DNA of 64,000 nt, taken from positions 1 through 64,000 of the forward strand of contig DATLOC010000041.1 in NCBI GenBank assembly GCA_035536455.1. The letters are read 5' to 3'. The notes beneath the pieces are model-generated. The model saw only the letters and a program-made list of their open reading frames with translations, made no database searches and was not told where the DNA came from. Made by a program: the position numbers and the translations under genes. Positions 44,391-52,356 of this stretch are shown here, one piece after another (positions within the stretch are counted from its first letter, which is position 1; every line of letters starts with the position of its first letter). This stretch comes from DASUNQ01 sp035536455. Lineage in GTDB: Bacteria; Acidobacteriota; Thermoanaerobaculia; Multivoradales; UBA5704.

Positions 44391-45621
44391 ACCGGAACCA
44401 GCCTTCGTCGGCATCGACATCGGATCCTCCAAGGTCGGGGTGCTCATCGGGCACAAGGACGACAAGGGGGGCATCGAAGTCGTGGGCAAGGGGCTCGCCC
44501 CCAACCGCGGCACGCGCAAGGGGAACATCGTCAACGTCGAGGCCACGGTCGAAGCGCTCAAACAGGCGAGCGAGGAGGCCGAGGTGATGGCCGGCGTCGA
44601 GATCTCGCGCGCCTGGGTCGGCGTCGCCGGGCCGGACATCCGCAGCGTCAACTCGCGCGGCATGGTCTCGGTGGCGCGCAAGGACCGCGAGATCACCCGC
44701 CAGGACATCCAGCGCGTCCTCGAGGCGGCGCAGTCGGCGGCGCTGCCTTCCGACCGCGAGATCCTGCACGCCATCCCGCAGGAGTTCCTGGTCGACGAGC
44801 AGGGCGGCATCGAAGACCCGCTCGGCATGCAGGGGAGCAGGCTGGAGGTGATGGTCCACCTCGTCACCGGCAACATCACGCGCTCGAAAACGATGCTCAC
44901 CTGCGTCAACCGCGCCGGCATCGAGGTCGTCGAGATGGTCTTCGAGCCGCTGGCAACCGCCGAAGCGGTGCTGACGCCGGACGAGCGCGAGCTCGGCTCG
45001 CTGCTCATCGACATCGGCGCCGGCACCACCGAGTACGCGCTCTTCGCCGACGGCGAGATCCGCTACAGCGCGGTCTCGCCGATCGGCGCCGGCCACTTCA
45101 CCAACGACCTCTCGATGGTGCTGCGCACGCCCTTCGCCGAGGCCGAGAAGATCAAGATCAAGCAGGGGTGCTGCCTGACCGGCATGGTCACCGGCGACGA
45201 CGGCGTCTCGGTGCCCACCGTCGCCGGCGGCTCGGCGCGGGTGGTGCCGAAGAAGGAGCTCTCCGAGATCCTCCAGCCGCGCGCCGAGGAGCTGTTCAAG
45301 ATGCTGCGCGACGACCTCGCCAAGCACCTCTCCGAGGACAGCCTGCGCGGCGGCGTCATCCTGACCGGCGGCGGCGCCCAGCTCGACGGCCTGCTCGAGC
45401 TCGCCGAGCAGGTCTTCGACGCCGGCGTGCGCTACGGCCTGCCGCGCGGCCTGGGGGGCCTCGTCGACGTCATCAGCAGCCCGAGCTGGTCGACCGCCTC
45501 GGGCCTCCTCCTCTACGCCATGGCCGCGGCCGAGGCGCAGGGGAAGGTGCAGAAGCCTGCCAAGTTCAGCGTCAAGGGGATGGTCGGGAGCTTGCGCGGC
45601 ATGTTCAGCGACCTGCTCTAA
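44383..45621 (+). CDS. ftsA: FtsA, actin-like membrane tether of FtsZ
   Basis: A 412-residue actin-family ATPase. It opens FVGIDIGSSKVGVLIG (phosphate 1), has the SHS2/1C domain (AWVGVAGPDIRSVNSRG), LLIDIGAGTTEYALF (phosphate 2), ILTGGGAQLDGLLELA (adenosine), and a C-terminal amphipathic stretch (FSVKGMVGSLRGMFSDLL) that should bind the membrane. The ATG at 44383 gives the conserved N-terminus. An upstream in-frame ATG (44329) would add 18 basic residues. It overlaps ftsQ by 8 bases. Confidence 0.95.
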   Translation: MPKPEPAFVGIDIGSSKVGVLIGHKDDKGGIEVVGKGLAPNRGTRKGNIVNVEATVEALKQASEEAEVMAGVEISRAWVGVAGPDIRSVNSRGMVSVARKDREITRQDIQRVLEAAQSAALPSDREILHAIPQEFLVDEQGGIEDPLGMQGSRLEVMVHLVTGNITRSKTMLTCVNRAGIEVVEMVFEPLATAEAVLTPDERELGSLLIDIGAGTTEYALFADGEIRYSAVSPIGAGHFTNDLSMVLRTPFAEAEKIKIKQGCCLTGMVTGDDGVSVPTVAGGSARVVPKKELSEILQPRAEELFKMLRDDLAKHLSEDSLRGGVILTGGGAQLDGLLELAEQVFDAGVRYGLPRGLGGLVDVISSPSWSTASGLLLYAMAAAEAQGKVQKPAKFSVKGMVGSLRGMFSDLL

Positions 45622-45651
45622 ACCGGGAGAACGAACCAAAAGGAGTAACGC

Positions 45652-46929
45652 ATGATTCTCTTCGATGACCAGGATGCCCCGGACAAGGGGCGGCCGCTGA
45701 CCCACGACGCGCGCGACATGGTGCCAGCCAAGATCAAGGTGGTCGGCGTCGGCGGCGGCGGCGGCAACGCCGTCAACCGCATGATCGACGCCCATCTGCG
45801 CGGCATCGAGTTCATCGCCGCCAACACCGACCTCCAGGCGTTGGCCAAGTGCCGGGCCCAGGTCAAGCTCCAGCTCGGCCAGAGTCTGACCAAGGGGCTG
45901 GGCGCCGGCGCCGACCCGGAGGTCGGCAAGAAGGCGGCGCTCGAGGACACCGAGCGCATCCTCGAGATGCTCGACGGCGCCGACATGGTCTTCCTCACCG
46001 CCGGCCTGGGCGGCGGCACCGGCACCGGCGCGGCGCCGATCATCGCCTCGCTGGCGGCCGAGATCGGCGCCCTCACCGTCGCCGTCGTCACCAAGCCGTT
46101 CGGCTTCGAGGGGCGGCGGCGGATGCAGCTCGCCGAGCGCGGCGTCGAGGACCTGCGCAACGCGGTGGACACCCTGATCACCATCCCCAACGAGCGCCTG
46201 CTCAACTTCGTCGAGCGCGGCACGCCGCTCGCCGAAGCCTTCCGCATCGCCGATGACGTGCTGCGCCAGGCGGTGCAGGGGATCAGCGACCTGATCACCG
46301 TCCCCGGCGAGGTCAACGTCGACTTCGCCGACGTGCGCACCATCATGAGCGGCATGGGCATGGCGCTGATGGGCACCGGCGTGGCGCGCGGCGAGAACCG
46401 GGCGCTCGAGGCGGCGCAGCGGGCGATCTCCTCGCCGCTGCTCGAGGAGACCTCGATCCAGGGCGCCAAGGGGGTGCTGATCAACATCTCCGGCGGCGGC
46501 GACCTCACTCTGCACGAGGTGGCCGAGGCGGCGCGCATCATCGCCGAGGCGGTCGACCCCGACGCCAACATCATCTCCGGCATGGTGATCGACGACGGCA
46601 TGGAGGAGGCGATGAAGGTCACCGTCATCGCCACCGGCTTCGACTACGCCCCCGACGTCCGCCCGCGGGTGCCGATCCCGACCTACACGCCGGTCAACGT
46701 CCGCCCGGCGCCGGCGCCCGCGATGCCGGCGGCCGGCCCGATGCTTGCAGCGGCCACGGCGCAGCCGCTCGCCGCGCCGGAGGAGCCGGAGCGCACCGTC
46801 GCCGACATCCCCTTCTACCGCAAGGTCATCGCCCACGGCCGCGGCGAGGACCCGGGCGGCTTCGGCCCCAACTGGTCGAACGTCGACGACTACGACATCC
46901 CGACGGTGCTGCGGAAGCAGATGGATTGA
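45652..46929 (+). CDS. ftsZ: FtsZ, tubulin-like division ring protein
   Basis: A 425-residue GTPase that forms the division ring. It shows KVVGVGGGGGNAVNRM, ANTDLQAL, the tubulin signature LGGGTGTGAAP, the T7-type NVDFADVRTIM, and an Ala/Pro-rich linker ending in the C-terminal peptide DDYDIPTVLRKQMD that binds FtsA. About 25 extra N-terminal residues precede the core. AAAAGGAGT gives a strong ribosome site, in keeping with high expression. Last gene of the cluster. Confidence 0.97.
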   Translation: MILFDDQDAPDKGRPLTHDARDMVPAKIKVVGVGGGGGNAVNRMIDAHLRGIEFIAANTDLQALAKCRAQVKLQLGQSLTKGLGAGADPEVGKKAALEDTERILEMLDGADMVFLTAGLGGGTGTGAAPIIASLAAEIGALTVAVVTKPFGFEGRRRMQLAERGVEDLRNAVDTLITIPNERLLNFVERGTPLAEAFRIADDVLRQAVQGISDLITVPGEVNVDFADVRTIMSGMGMALMGTGVARGENRALEAAQRAISSPLLEETSIQGAKGVLINISGGGDLTLHEVAEAARIIAEAVDPDANIISGMVIDDGMEEAMKVTVIATGFDYAPDVRPRVPIPTYTPVNVRPAPAPAMPAAGPMLAAATAQPLAAPEEPERTVADIPFYRKVIAHGRGEDPGGFGPNWSNVDDYDIPTVLRKQMD

Positions 46930-46985
46930 AGTAGCATTCGAGGCGTATCGCCGTATCGATCTAACCGGATAGGAGTTGTGAGTTC

Positions 46986-47162
46986 GTGAAGATTCGCCTC
47001 TACTCCGCGACCGTCACGCACCGCGGTCCCGACGGCAAGCTCCGCGAGGAGGAGTTCCCCGTCCGCGCCGCCGACCAGCCCGGGGCCTGCGAGCTGGCCC
47101 TGGCCTACGTCCTGTCGTCGCTGAAGCTCGACGAGTTCGAGCTGCGCGTCGTCGGCGCCTAG
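46986..47162 (+). CDS. Small conserved-looking protein after ftsZ, unknown function
   Basis: A 58-residue protein starting at GTG 46986 with AGGAG upstream: KIRLYSATVTHRGPDGKL, REEEFPVRAADQPGACELAL, SLKLDEFELRVVGA. The coding bias (GC-rich third positions) matches the neighbours. It lies 56 bases after ftsZ and its stop overlaps the stop of the convergent thioredoxin-like gene by 2 bases. I recognise no family. A beta-hairpin plus helix fold is plausible from the pattern. Confidence 0.65.
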   Translation: MKIRLYSATVTHRGPDGKLREEEFPVRAADQPGACELALAYVLSSLKLDEFELRVVGA

Positions 47163-47752
47163 GGCCGCGCGCGCGGCGGCTCCGCCAGGAGCCGCTCGAT
47201 CCGGGCTTCCAGTGCGGCGTAGTCGCCGTCCCCCGCGACGTACTGCCCGCCGGGGTGGATGTGGCGGACGACCCCCTCGCGGTCGAGGAGGAAGGTGACG
47301 CTGGTCCAGCCGGAGGGGACCTCGTCGAGCCACCAGCGCCGCAGCGTCCGCCAGCCGCCGTCGATCGCCACCGGGAACTCGAAGCCGAAGTCGCCGGCCC
47401 AGGCCTCGACCTGCTCCGGGTCGAGGCGCGAGCTGCTCTTGTGGTGGTAGAAGCCGAGGACCGCGAGGCCGCGGTCGCGGTAGCGCCGGTGGAAGTCGTT
47501 GAGCGCCGGCGCCGTCGCCCGGCAGAAGGGGCAGTGCGGCGCCGTCCACCAGCGCACCAGGACGACCTTGCCGCGCAGGTCCGCGAGCTGCACCGGGCGC
47601 CCGTTCAGCCAGTGCGACACGCTCCACTCCGGCGGGCGCTTGCCGAGGAGGTCCCCGGCGTCCTTCCCGCGCGCCCCCGGCGCCGCGGCAGCGAGCGGCG
47701 GCAGCAGCAGGACGAGCGCGGCGAGCCCGGCGAGACCCCTCACGGAGCTCAT
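47159..47752 (-). CDS. Exported TlpA/ResA-like thioredoxin
   Basis: A 197-residue exported redox protein. The signal peptide (VRGLAGLAALVLLLPPLAAAAPG) starts from ATG 47752. The thioredoxin fold begins VQLADLRGKVVLVRWWTAPHCPFCRA, where HCPFC is the active-site CxxC, then NDFHRRYRDRGLAVLGFYHH and FLLDREGVVRHI. The cis-Pro region is SGWTSVTF, lacking a clear Pro before Thr, so the partner specificity may differ from ResA. It converges on the small gene after ftsZ. Confidence 0.85.
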   Translation of the reverse strand: MSSVRGLAGLAALVLLLPPLAAAAPGARGKDAGDLLGKRPPEWSVSHWLNGRPVQLADLRGKVVLVRWWTAPHCPFCRATAPALNDFHRRYRDRGLAVLGFYHHKSSSRLDPEQVEAWAGDFGFEFPVAIDGGWRTLRRWWLDEVPSGWTSVTFLLDREGVVRHIHPGGQYVAGDGDYAALEARIERLLAEPPRARP

Positions 47753-47787
47753 CCTAGCTCCCGGCGCCCCCTCCCACCGTGGCTTGA

Positions 47788-47793
47788 TAGCAT
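47788..47793 (+). promoter_or_regulatory. -10 box for a probably leaderless secreted-protein mRNA
   Basis: TAGCAT, 7 bases (TCGCTCT), then ATG 47801. There is no Shine-Dalgarno. It has the same geometry as the trmFO and M14 boxes. Confidence 0.6.
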
Positions 47794-47800
47794 TCGCTCT

Positions 47801-49750
47801 ATGTCGCAACCCGCCGTCCGCGCGCTCGGTCTCGCCCTCTGCCTCCTCGCCGCCGCCCCCGTCCGCGCGCAGCTCGCGCCCGTCGGTCCCCAGCTCACCC
47901 TCGTCCCGCCCGGCGAGGCGATCTTCGTCGGCGACCGCCCGGCCGTGGCGGCCGGCCCCGAGGGGTTCGTCCTGGCCTGGATGAGCCGCCAGCCCGACAC
48001 GAAGACCGGCGAGCCCGACAAGGAGACCGGCGTCTTCGCCCGGCGTTTCGACCTCCAGGGGCGCGCCGCCGGCGCGGCGGTGCGCGCCGATCTCCGCCCG
48101 ACCCGGTTCCCGCGCTTCGAGCCGAGCGTCGCCGTCGGCCGCGACAACGGTTTCGTCGTCGCCTGGCACGAACTGGAAGACCGCGACGTCCACGCCCGGG
48201 GCTTCGGCCCCCGCGGCCGCGCTCTGACCGGGGACTTCGTCGTCAACACCACCCGCGACTTCTGGCAGGTCCTGCCCAAGGTCGCCGCCGATCCGCGCGG
48301 CGGCTACACCGTCGTCTGGGTCAACAGCGACGTCGGCGACCAGGGCCCCTGGCCCGAGGGCGCCTTCGGCCAGCGGCTCGACCTCGGCGGCCGCAAGGTC
48401 GGCGGCGAGTTCCCCCTCGACCAGACCGAGGCCGCGGACCGGCAGGCGGACGTGGCGATCGCGACGAATGGCGAGCGGCTGGTGGGCTGGTGGTCCTGGC
48501 TGCCCGAGCTCATGGTCCGCCGCCTGGCGCGCTCCGGCGCTCCCCTGACCCCCGAGTTCAGCGCCAGCGGCCACACGGAGTGGCACAGCACTACCTCGAT
48601 CTGCGCCCTGCCGGGCGGCCGCTTCCTGGCGGCGTGGCAGGCGCCGTTCCCGGAGGAGGGCATCTTCGCCCGCAGCGTCGATGCCGACGACACCCTCGGG
48701 CCGATCCACCGGATCGACCCTCCGGGCGATCCGCTCCGCGGCAAGCCCCACCTCGCCTGCGACCGCTTCGGCGGCGTCCTGGCCGTCTACGTGGCGGTCG
48801 ACGGCACGGTCCGCGCCCGCCAGCTCGATCTCTCCGGGGCGCCCGTCGGCGAGGAGGCCGTCGCCGGCGACTGGTTCAACGAGCTGGTGGCCCCGGCGCC
48901 CGTCGCGGCGCTGGGACCGGGCGGCCGCGCCCTGGTCGCCTGGGACGCCAACGGCCCCTCCCCGACGGGGGGGCAGGCGGTTGCCGGCCGGGTCCTGCAG
49001 CTCGGCCCCGCCGGCTGCGTACCGTCCGACACCGATCTCTGCCTCCACGGCGGCCGCTTCCGGGTCCGCGCCCACTGGCGCAACCCGAACAACCGCGACG
49101 CCGGCCTCGCCCGCGCCCGGCCGCTCCTCGACGACACCGGCACGTTCTGGTTCTTCGCGCCCGACAACCTCGAGCTGGCGGTCAAGGTGCTCGACGGGCG
49201 GGCGGTCAACGGCCGGTTCTGGGTCTTCGCGGGGTCGCTGACGACCGTCGAGTACTGGCTCGAAGTCTTCGACACCGCGACCGCGGCGGCCCGCACCTAC
49301 TACAACCCGCCCGGCAGCCAGGCCGGGATCGCCGACACGGGCGCCTTCGTCGGGACGGCGGCCGCGGCCGCGGTCTCGCCGCCGGCCCGAGAGCCGGCGG
49401 CGGCGTTCCCAGCGGGTCCTTGCGCCGGCCCGCCCGCGACCCTCTGCCTCGGCGGCGGCCGCTTCGCCGTGGAGGTCACCTGGGACACTGGCGCGGCGAC
49501 CGGCGCCGGCACCGCCGTCCCCCTCACCGCCGACACCGGCGGCTTCTGGTTCTTTGGCGACCAGAACCTCGAGCTCCTCGTCAAGGTCCTCGACGGCCGC
49601 CCGGTGAACGGCCACTTCTGGGTCCTCTGGGGGGGCCTGACGACGGTGGACTACACCTTCAGGGTCACCGACCTCGCGACCGGCGAGCGGAAGGAGTACC
49701 ACCACCCCGCCGGCTCCCTGCTCGGCGGCAACGACATCGCGGCGTTTTGA
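47801..49750 (+). CDS. Secreted protein with two copies of a C-terminal WFF-type domain
   Basis: A 649-residue exported protein with a signal peptide (ALGLALCLLAAAPVRAQ). Residues about 30-400 look like a repeated beta-propeller built from blades with VVAWHELEDRDVHARGFG, YTVVWVNSDVG, VGWWSWLPELMVRRL and FLAAWQAPFPEEGIFAR (FG-GAP/Kelch-like spacing). Two domains of about 100 residues follow, each with CLxGGRF.V...W, TGxFWFFxxxNLEL.VKVLDGR.VNG.FWV, and LTTV.Y...V.D. This domain recurs in secreted proteins of Acidobacteriota, as I recall it. The function is unknown, and surface binding is a guess. Confidence 0.8.
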   Translation: MSQPAVRALGLALCLLAAAPVRAQLAPVGPQLTLVPPGEAIFVGDRPAVAAGPEGFVLAWMSRQPDTKTGEPDKETGVFARRFDLQGRAAGAAVRADLRPTRFPRFEPSVAVGRDNGFVVAWHELEDRDVHARGFGPRGRALTGDFVVNTTRDFWQVLPKVAADPRGGYTVVWVNSDVGDQGPWPEGAFGQRLDLGGRKVGGEFPLDQTEAADRQADVAIATNGERLVGWWSWLPELMVRRLARSGAPLTPEFSASGHTEWHSTTSICALPGGRFLAAWQAPFPEEGIFARSVDADDTLGPIHRIDPPGDPLRGKPHLACDRFGGVLAVYVAVDGTVRARQLDLSGAPVGEEAVAGDWFNELVAPAPVAALGPGGRALVAWDANGPSPTGGQAVAGRVLQLGPAGCVPSDTDLCLHGGRFRVRAHWRNPNNRDAGLARARPLLDDTGTFWFFAPDNLELAVKVLDGRAVNGRFWVFAGSLTTVEYWLEVFDTATAAARTYYNPPGSQAGIADTGAFVGTAAAAAVSPPAREPAAAFPAGPCAGPPATLCLGGGRFAVEVTWDTGAATGAGTAVPLTADTGGFWFFGDQNLELLVKVLDGRPVNGHFWVLWGGLTTVDYTFRVTDLATGERKEYHHPAGSLLGGNDIAAF

Positions 49751-49816
49751 GGCTCATCTTCAGGCGCCTAGCCTTATGAGGTGAGGGTGGCGCTAGCCGT
49801 CCGCTCCACCGAGGGG

Positions 49817-50857
49817 TTAGCCAGTCGTTGAAGATTCATCGCCTCTACCCTCCCACGGGCTGTCCGCCATGGTTTCCAGATCAACCAGATACCTACCGAA
49901 CGGACTTCGGACGAAGAGGCGCAAGTCTTCATGCAGGACTGGCGGCAACTCTACCAGACGACCGAGAGCATCAGCCAATCGACTAGTCGCACCCAGAGCA
50001 TGCAAGATGAAACAAGCTACCAACCTCCGAAGGGAGCCCAGGCGATCCTTCTTGAACCGCTGATCCTCCCATTCGTTAAAGCGACTCCACGGGCGCTCAG
50101 ATGGGTCGATAGCAAAACCCCAATCAGTTTCAAAGATAATGGACGGCCTGCGACCATAATGGGCGATACCATCCCGAAGGTCCTTCAAGATCCGAAAGAA
50201 CGGCGCCTCTATCCCGTACCACTCCACGAGTGCGTCATTCATGCCATATCGCTGCGCCAAGCTGAGAGGCTCGTCCGCGCCTCGTTGACCCTTAAGAACT
50301 TCCGAGAATTTTCCCGGTAGCTCATGCGTAGCGAGTCGAGTTGTCGGCTCGTGGCCGGCAAGGGGATGACGTGCGATGGCGCGGACTACGTTCTGCAGCG
50401 CGTCGTAGTACGACCGAAGAAGTAGAAGGAGGTATTCCACCTCCGACTCGACTAGCAGGCTCGAGAAAGAATTTCCTGCGGCCCTTTGCTCCCAGAAGAG
50501 ATGATATTTTCGGAGAATCTGTGCACACCGATGAATGTCATTCTCAAGGGGTCCAAGAGCGCCGATAACGTCGCGAAAGGAAAGGCGCTGCATGACCAAA
50601 GTACCTAGCGGGAACTGAATGTCGGTTTGACGGTCAGCCGGCACTTTCCCTAAATACGAACCGTTGAGCATGTCGCCGCCAACGATTCGGATCAATTCGT
50701 TATGACCATGGGGTAGATACAGGTGCCAATCCTCGGTTTCAGCTTGAAATAAACCGATGAGCGGGACGGTGCGGTCGTCTGTCGGGACGAGCCTGACATA
50801 GGGGAGCTCGTCGAGGTGGTCCGTAGAGATGCGGGTGCCTGGTGGTTTATCTTTCAT
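49817..50857 (-). CDS. Unknown protein with a HEPN-like RxxxxH motif
   Basis: A 346-residue soluble protein of lower GC content than the genome average. The start is ATG 50857. A helical region (SEVEYLLLLLRSYYDALQNVVRAI) is followed by ILKDLRDGIAHYGRRP, in which RDGIAH has the R-x4-H spacing of HEPN nucleases. The combination suggests a HEPN domain, common in toxins and phage-defence RNases, but the family match is not certain. The N-terminal 100 residues are beta-rich and unrecognised. Its TAA stop lies inside a GTTAGCC box (49816-49822, plus strand), as does that of the nearby methyltransferase. It lies in the low-GC accessory segment and diverges from the DinB-like gene. Confidence 0.7.
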   Translation of the reverse strand: MKDKPPGTRISTDHLDELPYVRLVPTDDRTVPLIGLFQAETEDWHLYLPHGHNELIRIVGGDMLNGSYLGKVPADRQTDIQFPLGTLVMQRLSFRDVIGALGPLENDIHRCAQILRKYHLFWEQRAAGNSFSSLLVESEVEYLLLLLRSYYDALQNVVRAIARHPLAGHEPTTRLATHELPGKFSEVLKGQRGADEPLSLAQRYGMNDALVEWYGIEAPFFRILKDLRDGIAHYGRRPSIIFETDWGFAIDPSERPWSRFNEWEDQRFKKDRLGSLRRLVACFILHALGATSRLADALGRLVELPPVLHEDLRLFVRSPFGRYLVDLETMADSPWEGRGDESSTTG

Positions 50858-50887
50858 GTCACGCTTTGGACGGCGGCGAGGGCATCG

Positions 50888-50893
50888 TAGGAT
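50888..50893 (+). promoter_or_regulatory. -10 box of the DinB-like gene, leaderless type
   Basis: TAGGAT, 7 bases (CGTTCTC), then ATG 50901. There is no ribosome-binding site. The hexamer is identical to the one before the XRE gene. Confidence 0.6.
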
Positions 50894-50900
50894 CGTTCTC

Positions 50901-51413
50901 ATGAACGACGTGCTGCCGTGCCTCGACCTGCTCGCAGCCACTCCCGCCATCCTGCGCGGGCTGATGTCCGAGATCTCCGAAGAGGACGCGCACTGGAAGC
51001 CGGCGGCCGACCGTTTCTCGATTGCCGAGGTGCTCTCGCACCTCTCGCATTCCGAGGCGCACTGCTACCGGTCCAGGCTCGATCGGTTCCTCGCCGAGGA
51101 GCGCCCGGAGTTCGAGCCGGACGATGCGCAGATGCATCTCGACGTGTACCGGAATGCCGACCCCGAGGAGGACTTCGGGCACTTCGAGGACCAGCGTGAA
51201 ACCAACATCGAGCTGCTGCGGGGCTTGCCCGCCGAAGCCGGTGTGCGCAAGGCGCTGCATCGGTCCGCCGGCGAGATCACGTTGTCCCAGATGCTCCACG
51301 AGTGGGCGCTCCACGATATCGGGCACGTCCGGCAGATCGCGGAGCTGGTGCGCGCCCGGAAGTATCTCGCGGGCGCCGGCCCATTGGGCGCAGATTACCA
51401 GTTGAAGCCATGA
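50901..51413 (+). CDS. DinB-like four-helix metal-binding protein
   Basis: A 170-residue DinB-superfamily protein. The helices carry SIAEVLSHLSHSEAHCY (His candidates near 48-54) and LSQMLHEWALHDIGHVRQI near 140, the usual HxxxH metal-site geometry. It is more compact than, and only distantly similar to, the DinB-like protein at 18527. The start was chosen at ATG 50901, which gives the normal N-terminus (NDVLPCLDLLAATPAI), over an upstream ATG that only extends into the divergent promoter. The substrate is unknown. Confidence 0.85.
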   Translation: MNDVLPCLDLLAATPAILRGLMSEISEEDAHWKPAADRFSIAEVLSHLSHSEAHCYRSRLDRFLAEERPEFEPDDAQMHLDVYRNADPEEDFGHFEDQRETNIELLRGLPAEAGVRKALHRSAGEITLSQMLHEWALHDIGHVRQIAELVRARKYLAGAGPLGADYQLKP

Positions 51414-51508
51414 CGATCCGACGCATGCCGAAACGGCTCGATCCCCGTCATGCGCCCGCTGGGCCGGTTTAGCTCGGAGCGCTTACAGGTTCGAGTTGAG
51501 CGTCGCGG

Positions 51509-51535
51509 GCTTCGCCGCTGCAAGCCGGATTAGCC
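51509..51535. other. Partial attC-like site at the methyltransferase 3' end
   Basis: CGCTGCAAGCCGGATTAGCC (51516-51535) is 18 of 20 identical to the right half of the attC-like site at 53302-53360. The ATTAGCC box contains the stop codon of the methyltransferase gene on the minus strand, as integron cassette genes often do. The second half is not recognisable, so this looks like a truncated site. Confidence 0.45.
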
Positions 51536-52195
51536 GGCCCGCCGCGTGCGGTACGAGAGCCACCAGTAGTACTGGAGCTCGGTGATTTCAAGATCAGTTC
51601 CCGAGGCTGCCGCGGCACTCCTCAGCTCAGCAGCGCTGGGAAAGTTCTTCAGAATCTCGACCTCGGCCCGGTCAGAGAGCGTGCGAACCTGATACGTGTT
51701 GCCCAGGGAATCCACTCGCGAGATGGGAGTACTGCTGCCAGGCACGAAGCGATTATCGATGAAGACAACCTTCACACCCACTCCAACCGTGTCGGAGATG
51801 GCGGCGAGGAACTCTGGCAACCGCTCATGCGGGACGTGTGACCACCAGAAGCCGGCAAAGATGGCCGTGAGGCGACCCGTGGCCACGGGCAGGCTGAACG
51901 CGTCGGTTACCGCGAAACTCACGGTGCTCGACGGGAAGATCCTGCCGCGTGCCGCGTTAGTCATGGAGATGGCGGCGTCGGTCGCGAGAACCGAGTGGGC
52001 GACCTTCGCGATCAGTTGGGTCCAGTACGCGGTCCCACAGGCCAGCTCGAGAACCCGCTCACCCACGAAGGCGCTGGCTACGCCCGAGCGGAGCTGCCCG
52101 AGGTCCGCCTGCCTCTCAGGCTTGGCGTAGATCGCGTCGTACTCGGGAAGTCGACGGGCGTAGTAGTCAGCTAAGCTGGGCTGTGGCATTCTCAC
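51530..52195 (-). CDS. Class I SAM-dependent methyltransferase
   Basis: A 221-residue enzyme with a Rossmann-fold SAM site, VLELACGTAYWTQLIA (motif I), then VLATDAAISM (motif II), FAVTDAFSLP and AGFWWSHVPHERL (motif IV region). The substrate is unknown. The LADYYARRLPEYDAIYAKPER opening recalls small-molecule methyltransferases of cassette-borne type. GC content is below the chromosome average. The start is GTG 52195 here. An internal ATG two codons later is equally likely. It is bounded by attC-like sequences on both sides. Confidence 0.85.
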   Translation of the reverse strand: MRMPQPSLADYYARRLPEYDAIYAKPERQADLGQLRSGVASAFVGERVLELACGTAYWTQLIAKVAHSVLATDAAISMTNAARGRIFPSSTVSFAVTDAFSLPVATGRLTAIFAGFWWSHVPHERLPEFLAAISDTVGVGVKVVFIDNRFVPGSSTPISRVDSLGNTYQVRTLSDRAEVEILKNFPSAAELRSAAAASGTDLEITELQYYWWLSYRTRRAG

Positions 52196-52206
52196 GATGC
52201 CGCGAC

Positions 52207-52269
52207 GGCTAACGCTGGCGCCTGAGCGGCGCCGCGCAGCGGCGACTGTCTCCAGGCGCGGGGTTGGCC
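52207..52269. other. attC-like integron recombination site, 63 bp
   Basis: The outer boxes are GGCTAAC (52207-52213) and GTTGGCC (52263-52269). Inner arms GGCGCCTGAG and CTCCAGGCGC pair with one unpaired base, and a GC-rich hairpin lies between. Inverted, imperfect arms with an extrahelical base are the defining structure of attC sites. It sits between the methyltransferase and the zinc-ribbon membrane protein genes. Confidence 0.5.
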
Positions 52270-52356
52270 GCCGGCCGGTCTGTTTTTCTGCTCCTCAGAA
52301 TATAACTTCCAGGAGCAACAGTAACAACCGAAGCAAGGCGGAGACCACGAGAGCCA

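Noticed and set aside
43669..46836. Long minus-strand open frame across ftsQ-ftsA-ftsZ
   Set aside because: Antisense shadow of three certain genes. It has no family motifs and His/Asp/Val-rich shadow composition.
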